NCBI GenBank assembly: GCA_964036665.1
Contig: OZ038528.1
Location: 1,922,001 to 1,986,000, forward strand
From: Gordius sp. MW1
Taxonomy: Eukaryota > Nematomorpha > Gordioida > Gordea > Gordiidae
DNA length: 64,000 bases
Reading direction: 5' to 3'
Shown: positions 11,509 to 25,086 of the stretch, piece after piece
How positions within the stretch are numbered: position 1 is the stretch's first letter
Layout of the letters: every line of letters starts with the position of its first letter
Program-made: the position numbers and the translations under genes
Notes under the pieces: model-generated
Databases searched by the model: none
The model's input: the letters and a program-made list of their open reading frames with translations, nothing else
What the model was told of the DNA's origin: nothing

Positions 11509-13504
11509 GAATAAGCCTTTAACAATAATTGTATAACTTGACCTATAAATTAATAGGATTTGTGGTATTTTCTAATCTATTAATAGAGGTTTGGATAGAA
11601 AATATACAAGCAGTGTGTGTTTTTAAGTTACTAAGGGAAGTTATAGTATAAATGTTATTTTAATTTATTGATTAACTTTTGCTTATCAAAAGTTAGCCGA
11701 TACATTACAACTTAACACTCGATGAACACCTTCTGAGTGACGTTTTAATAAAGGTACAACATATCAATTTCTCACTGCGAATCCTCAATCATTCGAAAGT
11801 AGTATTTTGACAAATTATTTTAGCACATTTGTTTATTAAAATACAAGCTAAGAGATTATGCCTCCACGCAGTCTATATAATCTATTTTGAAAAGAAACTG
11901 CCGACAACCTCTTCTTAGTGTGAGCTCATTGGAGTATATTCTCAGCTGGAGACCAATTTTGATAATCCCCACACCTAAAGTCATTTGTAATATTACCCAC
12001 CATCAAAGAGATAACACTATTTTGGGGGCGGTAGGGGCTATATAAGGTATAAAGTACCTCATATCCGATTTAAATTAGCTTTTCTCCACCTTTTGCCCGA
12101 GACAAAGGATTTTAATTTAATAAACCTGTTTTATTTACCTGCACATTTTTTACTATTTTATAGGTTAAAAAAACATTTCAAAGAAGCCGATTTGAAAATA
12201 ATATAAATGTCAGAATTTCTTAAAGTTTTTGTTGTTTTTGAGTTTCTTATATTACTAGTATAAATAATTAAAAATGACAGAAGGAACATGTCCCCCATAT
12301 TAAAATCGATACCTGAATGTAATGTACATTTTAATTTATTGTTTAATTAAGATAATGCTTATATGCAGTAAATTTATGAATTCTTTATTGCATCTGGTCC
12401 CTCCTCTATTTTATAATGGATGACCATATCTCCGCTAATAAAATGAAATCTCGTCATAATTTAATCAATTAGTTAGCTAGCATTGGTGAGTGATGGTGTT
12501 CAATTTTTGAGCAGGGAGAGCTACTAAAATATATCAAATATAGTCGTTACTATCGTAAGAACATGACACTCAGCACCTGGGAGGGAAGAAGTTAAAATTG
12601 AAGGGAGTGATATGAAATGAATTCTTGAATATCAGCTTTTACGGCGATAATTTTACCCGTTTTTATGCTTGACAAACACCTTTGCCTATTTCTATTTATA
12701 GTACACTGTTGTCTTTTGACTGTATAGGTGTTATTTGATACAGTGAAGAGATTTAACACCTTTTGTTGCACCTGTTACGTTGTGTATATATAATTCTTCT
12801 CGTAGTACCCAAATCACACATTCGAGAAGGGACTCCTTAGGCTAGGTATATCACTAATTAAATTATAGTCAAAGACTATAAGAAAATTACCAACTCCTTG
12901 TGCCTCTAATTATTCTGAGATGATACGACATAAATGTTCACTTCTTATATTTAGTTTAAATTAATTTTTTGTTTGTCGATCAATTAGAAAATTATTTGAG
13001 ATTATTAGTTAGACATGACTCATCTTTTTTTGTTCGATTTTTCGTTAAAGAATACCTATTTAAGTATGATGCCAGATTGCAACTTTAAAAATACCTAGTT
13101 TAAATTATAAGAAACGCGTTTGATTTTAAATTTTTTTAATTTAATAAATAATTTTATTATATAATAGTAAATGATCACAATTAAGTTTGGTTTCAATGAG
13201 TGTAATGTATATAGACATTGAATAAAATTCGAAATATGGTTCCGTTTGGGAAGATAATTTATAATGTTGATATAAATCGCTGTAATGTACATGCTCTAAG
13301 GTAAAAAACCAATTTCATGTGGTAAAATAAGATAAAAATGCACTTGGCTATAATATATTGCCATTTGGATGCGACGCCTTTTCTAGAAGACCGTAATTCA
13401 TAACTCGGCCTAAGGGTTTTTTGAGCTGTTGTGCAATGACTAATCTACAAGATCACACCAACCAGGCCTTTGAGGCCATGGCAAATTTCTAAGATCGACA
13501 TTCT
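11509..13504. other. Intergenic DNA 3' of Delta, no gene seen
   Basis: AT-rich and without exons that fit known proteins. On the minus strand an AATAAA lies at 13154-13159, about 350 bp past the Delta stop codon, a possible polyadenylation signal. Confidence 0.35.
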
Positions 13505-16500
13505 TCATACTATTGTAGCCAATGAGTCCACTAAGTTACCCCGATCTTTTGTCACCTCAATCTCTATGCCAGTATCGTAATCTGTTGGAGAGCAGTTATT
13601 TTCAGTCAAGTTTGTCTCTTGTTCCGTTTTATAGGTAAGACTGTGATGTGTTTTAGCAAAAGTGGAGCAATCAACCGTGGTAGGGTAGGCACCCGTGGAA
13701 GCATGGGCCTGATCCTCTATATCGTATTTATAATGGGCCGGTTTTTTGAAATCATCGTCCGAGTCCATTAAATGATCTGTGACATCATTGCCTCGAGTAT
13801 CTGCACGGTTTCTGGGCAACGTACTATAAACAAGTTGAAAAAAGGGTTAGAAATTGTTACATTATCGATTCATAAAATAAATGCCAAAATAAAGCTTCAT
13901 TTACTTTAGTCGTTTGGGCTCGTTGTAAATGCATTCAACGTCTAGGGACTTCTTGTTTGCTGGGCGCTGAGACGATGTTTGGTTGAAAAGGTTTGTGCTC
14001 GTAGTTTGTTGGGAACGCATAGAAGATTTTTGATAGTAATCCCCGTGTTGCTGTAAATGAGCTGATCTATTTAAGAATAGCGCCTCGACCTCGGAGGTGT
14101 TGCTATATGTCGGATATTCCAAGTTTGAAGTGAGGGTGTTATTGTGAAATTTTGTAGAATAAGCTGTTGGGACATCTAAACTTCTATTGGGGTAGTCAGG
14201 AGACATTTTATCTTCCCAAGTGCATTTCTTTTTCCCTACTAACGTAGACGATCCTTTAATGGTAGAAGCATCTTGTAAATAACTGACGTCTTCAGTAATG
14301 GTAGGCAACATGGGATTTTTAGCTAGACCAGACCCGATTCCTTTACCACCCGCGTTGCTATTATTCAACACCCCTACACCGCTACGTTGCTTGAATCCCT
14401 CTTCCGTTTCGTTTGCCCCCATCAACTTTTTCTTGTAAACGAACAATGCTCCAAGTATAGCTAGGGTAACAGTTACGAATGACACGCTCAAGCAAACTAC
14501 CATGATAATTTCTGTGTTGGACAAAAATTTGTTTAACCCGGGGCCTGTTATTAAATCGGCTGGTGTGGCCTTTTGAGCTGCTGAATTCCCAACTTCCATA
14601 AAGTCACCTGGTTGATTTAGCGCCTCAAATCGGTCTAGGTCTGAGTCTAAGGCTCGATCATTGTTAGCATTCGCTTTGACGGCTTCAGTATCGGAAGAGC
14701 CAAGGGCGCTTTCGCACCGTGTCCCATAAAAGCCTAGCTCACAAGTGCACGTGTAACCGTTTATGGCGTCCACACAAGTTCCGTTATTAGCGCACGGGCT
14801 TTCCTGTCCTTCCGAGTGCATGGCGCATTCATCTACATCGACCGTACAGTCTTTGCCTGCGTAGCCTGGTGTACATTGACACATGTAATCATTGACTAAA
14901 TCTATGCAAGTGGCTCCGTTAGCGCAAGGCTGAATGGCACAGTCCGGAACATCTGTCTGGCAAAGGCTCCCTGTAAACCCGGGCACGCAACGACAAGTGA
15001 ATGAAGAAGGTGAGTTAGGGTGCTCGTAACAAGTTCCACCGTTTAAGCATGGGTCAATTGCACAATTACCATCCAAAGCTATAGAGTGAGGTTGTTGTGG
15101 GGTTAAAGAATTTAGTAGGTTTGTTTGAGATTTAGCTGGAATCAGTGGCTTTAAGGGTGATTTAAGGTGGCAGGCTAGACCGGAGAAAGGGGCGTCGCAC
15201 AGGCATTTGTAGCCACCGTCGGCTAAGTCTAGGCATGTACCTCCGTTTGAACATGGCTTGTCGGCACAAGTGAAAGTATTGATTTCGCACTGGTTGCCTT
15301 GGAACCCGGGTAAACAAGTGCACGTGTGATTGTTATTGGACAATACCTAAGTTATTTAAAAAAAGTTATAATATGCTTAAAAAATATTTTTAATTCGGAT
15401 TTTTAAACTTCAAAATTTGAGGCTAATTCGAATTGTATTATTACTTTACAAGATCCCCCGTTTTGGCATAAGGAATCGTCGCATTGATCTGCTGTCTTGC
15501 TACACGTTTTCCCATGAAAGCCTGGCGCGCACTTACAAGTGTAACTGCCTTGACCAGTGTTAAAACAGGTCGCACCATTTTGACACGGTTTGTGGTTGGT
15601 ACAATAATTAAGATCTAAAATACATTTCAAATTATTATTACTATGAGCTATAAAGTATTTTGATAAGTTTATTTATAAAAAAAAATTTATTAGTTCTGAT
15701 TTATACCTTGATTGCAAAACAATCCACCCCATCCTTCTTTACAGTTGCATTGCCAGGGTTGATGACAAGTCCCGTGTAAACAGCCGGGAAATCGTATGCA
15801 ATCGTCACAAAATTTACCTTGGTACCCCAAACGACATTTGCATTCATCCGGCTTTTCACAATACCCAAATTCGGCGTTACAATTGCGAGAGCAGATAGCT
15901 ACATAATTGCATAGAAACGCATAAATGAGCAAATTAATTCGTATTCATTTTATATAATCGAGGTAGCACTACAAATTGTATAGCAAACATTTAAGCTTTT
16001 TATTTTAAACACGCACATCCCCACCCATCCCGACTCCATCATATATGGCAGGTGTTAGTAACACCCATATACATCATACCTCATAGACGCTAATAAACCT
16101 TAGCGTCGGTAAATTACATTCTTTAGCGTTTATAATAAACCCTCACCCCTACTCTACAACTTAAAAAAATACTCGATATATATTATGAATTAAAGAATAA
16201 CCTTTTAAATCACATTGGAATTTAGTTTTTCCTAAAAATAAAAAGTGGTTAACCTTAGAAGGCATATAAAAAAGATTTATAAATGAGCGTGGGCGCGGGG
16301 AGGTGGTAATGAACATCTGCACCTGGCATTTTGAGGAAAAAAATAGCCCAAAATAAATAAGCAAATTTTATGCGCGTCCACAATTTTTTTTTGGATATTA
16401 GTAGGCTAATGTTTTACCTTGAGAGCAATAGGGACCGGTCCAGCCTTGACGACAAACTTTTTGACCATTAGGTCCGCAAACGTAATGCCCAAATTTGTCA

Positions 16501-17438
16501 TCTCTCGGCTTGCACAAGTTGGCACATTTATCACCGTAGTAATTTCTATTACAAACTATCCTGTAGGAATACTTCAATTTAGTATAGGTAGTTAAGTGGA
16601 CATCTTCTGTCCATTGAGAATCGGCCGTGGCTGACCTCTGAGTTGCCAAGCGCGATATGAGCCGTTCTTCTAATGAAATATAACAAAACATTTGGTCAGA
16701 GATATTCAACGTGAATTAATTTTAAAAGTTAATTTAATTATTATTTATGGTAAAACTTACCATTGTTGTTATTTGTGAGTGAGTTGTTGTTCCATGCTTC
16801 GAGGATTAATGAGAAAGTACCCTTTAAATTGAAAAAAAATAATTATATTAATTTTAATTTTTTTTGTGTTAAAGATAATTTTTTAAATTCAAACAAATGT
16901 ATAAATTAAACGAATAAAAATAGTGTTCTTATTTACCGGCCATGAGAATGAGAATGGGAGAGTGTAAATTTGGTTGTTGCCGTGGAAAGAATTTCTACCC
17001 AAAACGGGCGTAATAAAACTTCCGAAAGTGCAGGTAGAAGGATCTCTAATAGAAGTTATTAAGTTGGTTTCAGTATGGCTTTCCGTCACAATTTTAGCCT
17101 GGTAGTGTTTGAGGCAAACCATGAAATAAGTGCTACACTGCCCAGAAACGCAACGATCTGATGTCACAGATTTTTCTCCAGCACAACAAGTACCTTTGGA
17201 GTCGACTCCTCGATAATTTTCGAAGGAATTTAACCTAATTTCAAACACTCCCGACGTTGTAGTAACCTAATTTAATAACACAAAATTTATATATATATAT
17301 ATATATCATTTAAAAACTATTAGAAATATTTTAAAAATTGAATAGTCATAGCTAAATCGGATATTTGAGGAAATTTACCTTAAACCAGGTCGTGGCGAGG
17401 AGAAAAGTTAGTTGAAAAATAGGTGATCCAAAATTCAT
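13505..17438 (-). CDS. Delta: Delta, DSL-family Notch ligand
   Basis: Single-pass membrane ligand that activates Notch on neighbouring cells. Eight exons (minus strand): 17379-17438, 16937-17266, 16761-16821, 16418-16669, 15707-15898, 15445-15614, 13905-15346, 13505-13823. Phases join cleanly to 941 residues. Exon 1 is the signal peptide. Residues about 21-150 form the MNNL domain ([15 protein letters not shown]). Next is the DSL domain ([20 protein letters not shown], ending GWTGPYCSQ). Eight EGF repeats follow; repeats 5 and 6 are separated by about 35 non-EGF residues. A membrane segment lies at about 635-659, with a cytoplasmic tail of about 280 residues ending ATIV, a PDZ-ligand-type end like the ATEV of other Deltas. 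No cysteine-rich domain as in Jagged/Serrate is present, so Delta is the better name. Introns are 81-519 bp. Exons 1 to 8 all have GT/AG borders. Confidence 0.95.
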
Positions 17439-20400
17439 GATACCGGAATATGTGAATTCGATATCGATGCAGGAATGATCAATAAATATTTAACGGTTCT
17501 ACGATTTATTGAAAATATATAATTTTATATAGGAATTAATAATTGAAGCGCGAAAACTTTTTATAAGTATGACATATAAAGTAAATTGATAATGCAGTTG
17601 TAGTATGGGGTAAGGTGGTTTGGTATAAAAATGAAATTAATTTGTCCACGAGACCGAAAAAGTTTTTAAATGAGGAACGATCGCCGAACAAATACTTTTA
17701 TGAGAGATTGCGCTCTTTTACCTTCTGTCGCGAGGTGACGGCTGGCACGCTTCTTTTTAAAATATTAATATAATAATGATACACAAAGCAGCAGAAGAGG
17801 GACGTAGGGGGTGAGGGAGGGGAAGGGTTAGGGGGATACTACAGTCCATTTTTGTAAAGGTGTATGTATATAAAGAGAGAGAGACGATATCCAAAGCTTT
17901 AACTCTACAAAAATCAAGGTGGATGACAAGGGGTCCCTTACAATTATAATGGTGCGCACCTTGCGACTTAAGTGAAATTTTAAAGTCGTCTCGAAGAACA
18001 AGTAGTTAAAGTTGACGCAGCACTAACAGGGGTAGGTAGGGGGGGGGGGTATAAAGTAAGGGGGCAGAAGCTATACTTTATGACACACACATATAATCGA
18101 TAGATAGAGGAGTTACCTTATAACATGTGGTACATGTGAAGGGTGGGGGGGGGGGCAAAGTTACTGATCGTCTTACTAAAGGTATACTAACTTAAGAATG
18201 GGCAGAAGCATCCTGTCAATATTTTTTACCCCCTCTCCATACATAATGCTATTACAAACAAATGCTAGAATCGGACTTTACTACCTATAATGAAATTACA
18301 TTGTATACGTCTGTTCAGGACTTTTTCTGCTTTGCAGAGCCCTAACCACTCCACACTCAACATCTTGCTATGTCTTCTCGGTGCCCTTCTGGACACACCG
18401 ATTTTTACCTGAAACTTATTCAAACTAATTCAATGCAGGAGAGGGGAGGAGGGAGGGGGCAGGACAACACCATGTGCTGCTAGTAGTAAAAGGTGCACGC
18501 ACACCTTGAAAAAGTCTGCCCCATCGCTATTATAATTATATACAAATTTATATAGCACACACACACAGCCATGAAGCAGACTCGTTGTTGTTAGTGGTGG
18601 TAGTAGAAACTTCAGTAATTGGTCCACCGTGATAGGCCGGCTGCAAAGTTAAAAGTTTAAAGGGAAGTTTTATAGGACAGATTCGGAGCGAGCTAGCACA
18701 ATTAAAATAGGTGAAGTCAGATGTCTCCTCATTCTTCTTATTGCCTCGTAAATTTATATGTCTACTTAATTGCTGTTTTGTAAGTTAGTTGTGGTGGACA
18801 AATGGTCTTACCCAAAAAAGTCCGATTGTATGCGTCGCGAGACATTCGCGTTTCTTTCATAGCCCCCTTTTTAATTTAGCATGTGTAGAAGCAGCTGAAA
18901 CATGAGTTTCATAATGAATGGGAGTAATTTGTTAGGAAGTAAGATCAATTACTGGCAAGTCTGAGCTCTTTCACCTAAATTGACACGGAAAACATACTTA
19001 TTGAGGCACGCGTGGACCAAAATTGGTAAGATAGTTGGATCTCTCATTATATTTTTGCCAAATATAATGAGGAGTTGTGTAATATAACTACTTCTATGAT
19101 ATGAAAGAAGAAAGCTTTGTTAAATAAGACTTTTTCCGTTAGATGTCCCTTATTATAGTGCTGACCCTTATGCTTGTTAGTTAAATAATTACTCTAATAA
19201 ATATAACTATGTCAATTTCCGAACTAACCATTACATTATTAAAAAGAGGGGTCAAATCATGCTTTTATACAAGAAAGAGTTTCCTTATTGTTTTATGATA
19301 TCATAATTTATATTTTAACATCGGCCGATATGCAATTAGGCAGATGATATATTTCTTTTATTTGTCATCTTAGATTTATTTTATAGATTTTGTCAACGAA
19401 TAAATCTTAATACCTTAAGGATGCAATAGCAGAAAAGGCTTTTAGGTGAGATCAATTGATGTCGGCAGAGTGGATTTAAAGTTAAGAAGGGAGAATGTGC
19501 AAGGTGGAGGTGTATGATTTAATATGGTAATTCTTCAAAGATTTTTATTATACCTTAATTCCATAAAGTGCTTGTGCCACCCTTACTTAAGAAGCTTATA
19601 AAAATGCCGATGCACCGTTATAAATTATGATAATATTTTACACGTATATGTGCGGTCATGAAAGTCCCATAAACTATAAACACTGTTATGAAGATGAATT
19701 GATGAGGGTATATTTTTAAAGGTGACTTTCACGTTTAAATACTAGCATATGCTTCAATATCAAGGTTGTGCAAAATTGAAGTTACATTAAATGATAATCC
19801 TTAAGTAATTTCAAAGAAATAAAATTTAAAATTGACTTTATAAGTTACCCACGGCCTGACTTAATTAAGAGAACGAGCACCAGTTGTTGAATTTTATGGG
19901 TATTTTAATTGGTCCAAGTAAATCGTAATAGTTAATATTCTAAAAAAAAATCCAACATTCTTGTATAATGCGTTGTTTCTAGGCAAATGCATACTAGCGG
20001 TATTACTTAAAAATTTAAAGTTTTAAGTTTTTTTGCCGAAATACTCTCTCTTTAGAAGGCAATTATACTTTGGGCAGATGAGATGAACATACTACACCTG
20101 CTTAAAAAAAAGTTGTATATAAAAGGGTTTGAAGGTTATCCGCCATTTAAACATTTTTATTATTTGGTGAATGAAAGATAAAGTTCAAATATATTGCCAA
20201 ATTGCTACGTCGGCATTTGTTAGTGTACGCAAGTAATTGAAGTTTTATGAGCGCGCCCGACTAAATGCTTTAAAATATTTATTGAAGAAATAATCATATT
20301 TAGCAATAAATCCCAAATATTTTCAAATCTAATTTAAGGTAAGAAAAATTAGAAGTCTTGAGTTAAAATAACCTTTATTTGGGTTGATCAAATTAAAAGT

Positions 20401-23400
20401 ATAAAGACTTAATTAATAATACAGGCGTCAGCGAGTAATTAAATTAAAATTTAAATAAAACAATTGCGGTTAAAGGTGGACATCTTTATAAGACATTTTA
20501 TGAATAATTTCTTATCCTTCTTATCTGACCATCTTCTTAAGATCAAAAAGGTATAATTTGATAAAGGAATGATGGTTTTCAATGTGGAAGAAAAACAAAC
20601 ATAGTTGTCTATTTAACCCAACTTGATGGCAAAAGAAAATAATCAAAATGTTATCTATCTATGAAGTCAAAGGGACGGGCGGATGTTTATATAAGAAGGA
20701 ACAAGTTGTTGGTTATATCGAAAGTGTTATATAACGAAAAGTTCTAACTTATTATAGAAATATAATTAAAGTGGCCTCAGGAAGTGTTATATGATGTAAG
20801 CACCTTTTAAATTGACACCATTCTTTTGTACGGATTTTAACTTTGAAGTAAGACTAGTGACTTCAAATGTCATTTTTAAAACATGAATAGATCACACTTT
20901 TCTCCTTCTATCTAATCATAATAAGCCCTATCCTAACGAAATAAATATCCAATCCATGTTCAATTTATTGAAGATATTATTTGCGTATCCTTATTATTCT
21001 TATTGGTAAATTTACCCAGTGAAAAAAAACCTAAATAGCGGTAACTTTTGTTGAGTTAATTAAGTCGATACTACCTAATTAGGATGTAGGGCTTTGTCTA
21101 TCCAATGTTGATATCTCATTGTATATTGTCGGAAGATGTACAACAAAATACCCTTAATTATACTGACCCAGACAATAGCCGTAGCAGATAGAGCACAAAA
21201 ATGCCTAAGTAGTTAATGGCATGCATACCTTTGATTAACATGAAATCTTTCCGTTGTCAATCTTTGACGAGAAACCCTTTTCGTACGTGACTTGCTGCTA
21301 AGTTACACTGATAAATTTACTTAACTCACTATGTTTAATATTTAATGAAACATATTATGTGGTAAGTTGTCTTGTGCTGCGTGTGACCACCCATTACAAA
21401 GAGTTCTTTCTTTGTTAAAGATGATTTTAATTATTAGTTATGAAATAATAAAGTATATCATTAATAAAAGGATCATTTAAAGGTATATATGGCATCATGC
21501 TGACAGGAAGTTGACATGAATGTCGCTTATAGCTTAATCTCCAAGTTAGTTAAAGTCTGTAATTCGGCCATTTTAATGGATTTGATGAGTTTGCGAGTAG
21601 GTTCCAAATTTCTTAGTTACTTAAACAGGAACTGTATTTAAACTTTTAAAAATGATTGGATTTTTGAGGGTATCGGTCATGAAAATAAGAAGACGAACTC
21701 TCTAAGGAAGGGATAAAAATTGCAATGTATATGCTTTTATCTTAATCTATTAACATATATTGTTGTTAGAGCTATATTATTTCGATGGTGATTCCGTTTG
21801 ACTATTTTAGGGTCAATTGAAAAAAATACTATACAAAGCAGAACTTAAATGCAGATAAGTTAAGCAGAAAATATCATGTCACGTCACATATAGAAAGCTG
21901 TATTGCATCAATCACTATTTAAAATTAAGGAATATATAAATGATGTTATTAAACCTAAATGGGAGGTGGGTAAATATATCTTAATTTTGCAAAATTATTT
22001 TTAAGTACATTCTTAGCATTTTGTACACATTAAAATTAACCATCTTTATTACATTCTGCATACTATATCATTGGATAATTCTAAAAACTTCTAACAATAA
22101 AAGGCAAACTAGCACCTTTAATATAATCTTGCGTAAGGGGTTGCAAGAGGTGCATGCATACGATTAGTAGTGCGACATGTTAAAACTGCATGACTAAATA
22201 TAGGCTTATGCAGCGATGGTGTGGTGACGCGTGCCTTGCTAAATTAATATATGCAATAATTTGAACCGTAAGGTATAGCCGTCGAAAAGTTTGTTCAAAA
22301 AAAACATATTGTCAGAGCCTGACGCGTGGCAATAAGGCATTTCACGACCATCTCCTCCCCCACCCATCCTCTATTATCAGCCTACAAATTTGCAAGGTGT
22401 TTTTCGGGAGCCCCATCAATTACGCAATTTGAAGACGCTCAAAAATGTTATTGTCCAAACACCATGACGACATAACCTTCTTTGTCACCCATCTTTCCCT
22501 CGACCCCCCCCCCTTATGGTCCCGCTATATTAAACGAAAAATTGTGCTTTTTAGCACCTGAGTCTTAATCAATCCCCAACCCCATTAACTTCAAGTAGGA
22601 TTGCCAAGCATAGTCCTTTTTATCACAATGCTGCTAAAGAGAAAGATGTCATCTACTCATATTATACTTTTGCAATTAAACAATATCTTCATCATTACTT
22701 TCGAGACATTAAAATTGAATTTGTTAGATTAAATTTGTTTTTTATTTTAAACTTTTGCACGATTGTAAGCAATTGCTAACTTATAAAGTTAACTTAGCTT
22801 TTTATGTAAAAAGGGTATTAGATATTTAGTACAAAAAATGAATAAGCAAGGTGTATATGCGCCACGCCAGGACATAGCTTAGACTAAATTCCAATAAGTC
22901 ATGCAAATATGCACCAAACAGATGCCCATTTGGGATAGTGCCGTATGGTAAGTCTACACAAACATTATAACCATTGTACCCCAAATTCAATAACGAACTA
23001 AAATAAATTTGTTAAAAAAATAAGCTAGAAGACATTATGTTAGGATCACCTGATTTTAAAGGATAAATTTATGTTTAATTTATTTAAATATAATAATACA
23101 TTAAAAAGCTAAGTTAAGCTAATGTCATTGTCATGAAACTACGCTATATTGACACTAATGATTTAGGTGTGTAATTATGATGCATTGTTATTAATAGTAT
23201 TAATAAGCTCCGCGTCAGATCATCCATATAAAGTCCCGTCCCCTACAATTACAAATGCATGTTAATTTTATGAGGAACTATAACTTGTTTTAAAAAAAAG
23301 TACAAAAAGCTTGTATAATGTAAAAAGAAACTATTAATATTTAAAAAATTTTATTATGGAATAGAATAATGTAATAAGAAATATGTTTAAAAGCCTAGAA

Positions 23401-24113
23401 ATAGATAGTTTACTCAACATAACTGAAACACGTCTCTTGGGAAATTAGAGTTGGTGTCTTTTTTGATTCCTGACTAATAAACTTTTATTAATTTTTACTT
23501 TCTAATTTAACTAATTATACATTTTTATCAAATTCAAAAATGATTTAAATAATAAAATAAATTGTTTAAGGTCATATAAAAATTTGTATCAAATTAGCGA
23601 GCATATTTTATATTGACTATAAAAAAGTTATATTAAAATGTTAAAATCATGTGAGAAACTATAATACAAAAATGCTAAACAGATCCAACGTGCTAAAGCA
23701 TTAATAAAAAAATGATTTTAACGCATACAAACCTATTCTCTTTTCATTTAATTTTAAAGATATTTTTTACTTTTCTCATAATATAAATCGGCCCAAAGCT
23801 TTTATAAAGTAAAGCGAAATAAAAATTGAATATTATCTAAATGATGTGGCGCCAATTTTTCAAATAATAAGTGTCACATCTAGGTTATGTCGCCATTTTA
23901 TATGGTGCCACGCTAATTGCCCAGCTAAGCAAATATTTTCGGATCGATACAGCGTATAGCCTTAGCGGCCTTCCTTGAATTTTACAATTTTGTAGGTAAC
24001 TAATTGGATTTGTTTTAAAGATCCCTTTGATAAATAGGCTTGGGGGGGCTATGGTTAATTGATAATTTTCTATGATTTTTTTATGTTTTGTTACATATGT
24101 AAGAGTTTAGAAC
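17439..24113. other. Long gene-free stretch upstream of Delta
   Basis: About 6.7 kb of AT-rich DNA directly upstream of the Delta start codon. It contains GA-rich, G9-10 and AC-rich simple tracts (17780-18190) and some CT-rich DNA near 22350-22510. I found no exon fitting a known family and no tRNA-like sequence. Because of its position it may hold Delta regulatory DNA, but no site could be supported by sequence alone. Confidence 0.45.
19043..19071. other. Perfect 12-bp hairpin
   Basis: CTCATTATATTT, loop TTGCC, AAATATAATGAG. Perfect stem with a five-base loop in otherwise featureless DNA; could be chance in AT-rich sequence. Confidence 0.5.
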
Positions 24114-24255
24114 ATGGGCGTAGCCAAGGGGGGGCAGGGAGGGGCGGTCTCCCTTTAAATCCAAAAATTTGTTTAAATTTATCAAAATTATGGCTAAAAT
24201 TATAAAAAATGATCATTATTGCCCCCCTCTAATTTCAATTCTGACTACGCCCATG
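24114..24255. mobile_element. GGGCGTAGCC-type miniature element
   Basis: About 140 bp with inverted ends ATGGGCGTAGCC and GACTACGCCCAT. The inner part has G-rich then C-rich segments flanking TTTAAATCC and an AT-rich centre. It is the best complete copy of this family in the window. Confidence 0.85.
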
Positions 24256-24858
24256 GTTTAAAATGAAATGGTAAACGTGCATAAAATATTTCCAGAGCAT
24301 CTAAAAGAGTTAAAAAATGCATCTACGTTAGTCCCAACTCAAATAAATGGTTTATTTTCAAGTCAGGGAAAAAAAAACAGTAAATAATTGAAAAATTAAT
24401 GGTTAATAAATGTCAAGTTTTTCGCCAATAACTATACAATGGACGGATCTGTTATAAATCATAACAAAAAGGGTAATTCAATTATAAGAAACTATATTAA
24501 TAACAAGAATGTGCCTTCTATTCTAACATCATTACACATAATAATAACTTAGATCAAATATATTTTTAATATACTATTACGCACTTCACTTTATGTATGT
24601 ATATATTAATGAGAAGAGGATACAAATTTAATATTTTATATTAATTTAATGAATGTTTCATAGCAAAATTACATATATATACTTACTAAATCTATTACCT
24701 AAGAATCAAGCTTATATGAATGATGCGGGAATAATATACGAAAAAATGATTACTAATTAAATTAAACTAAGCAATTCAGTCGTGCAGAAACAACTAGGAC
24801 ATTTATTATTGATGGCTCCTTTATATATTTCCTGTCATTTTTAATTAAATTTGTCAAT

Positions 24859-25086
24859 TTGCAAATTGCTAAAAACCACAACCAATCCTCACTCCTTTTC
24901 TCCCCCATAGTGACCACTACCCTCACTACAATAGGTCCTAAAACCCAAGCCCTCCTGAAGGAATTGGGACGCCGCATAGCTGCCAATACCCTTGACAAAA
25001 GGGAAACTTTTTTTATAAAACAGAAAATCGGAATGATTATTTGCCATTACAACGCTATGGCAATTTTTGAATGTTTACCTCTATGA
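24859..25086 (+). pseudogene. Retrotransposon-derived C-terminal fragment
   Basis: Frame of 75 codons (ATG 24859). The core TIGPKTQALLKELGRRI, then DKRETFF and a GNAMAI-like end (HYNAMAIFECLPL), resembles the C-terminal tail found downstream of many LINE reverse transcriptases. No RT motif is adjacent, so this is a decayed end fragment. Recognition is from memory of the family pattern and was not checked by search. Confidence 0.5.

Noticed and set aside
18430-18627. 65-codon minus-strand frame upstream of Delta
   Set aside because: Translation of CT/AC simple sequence; no start context or homology pattern.
24762-24998. Minus-strand 78-codon frame
   Set aside because: Shadow of the LINE-tail fragment on the plus strand, which has the recognisable motifs.
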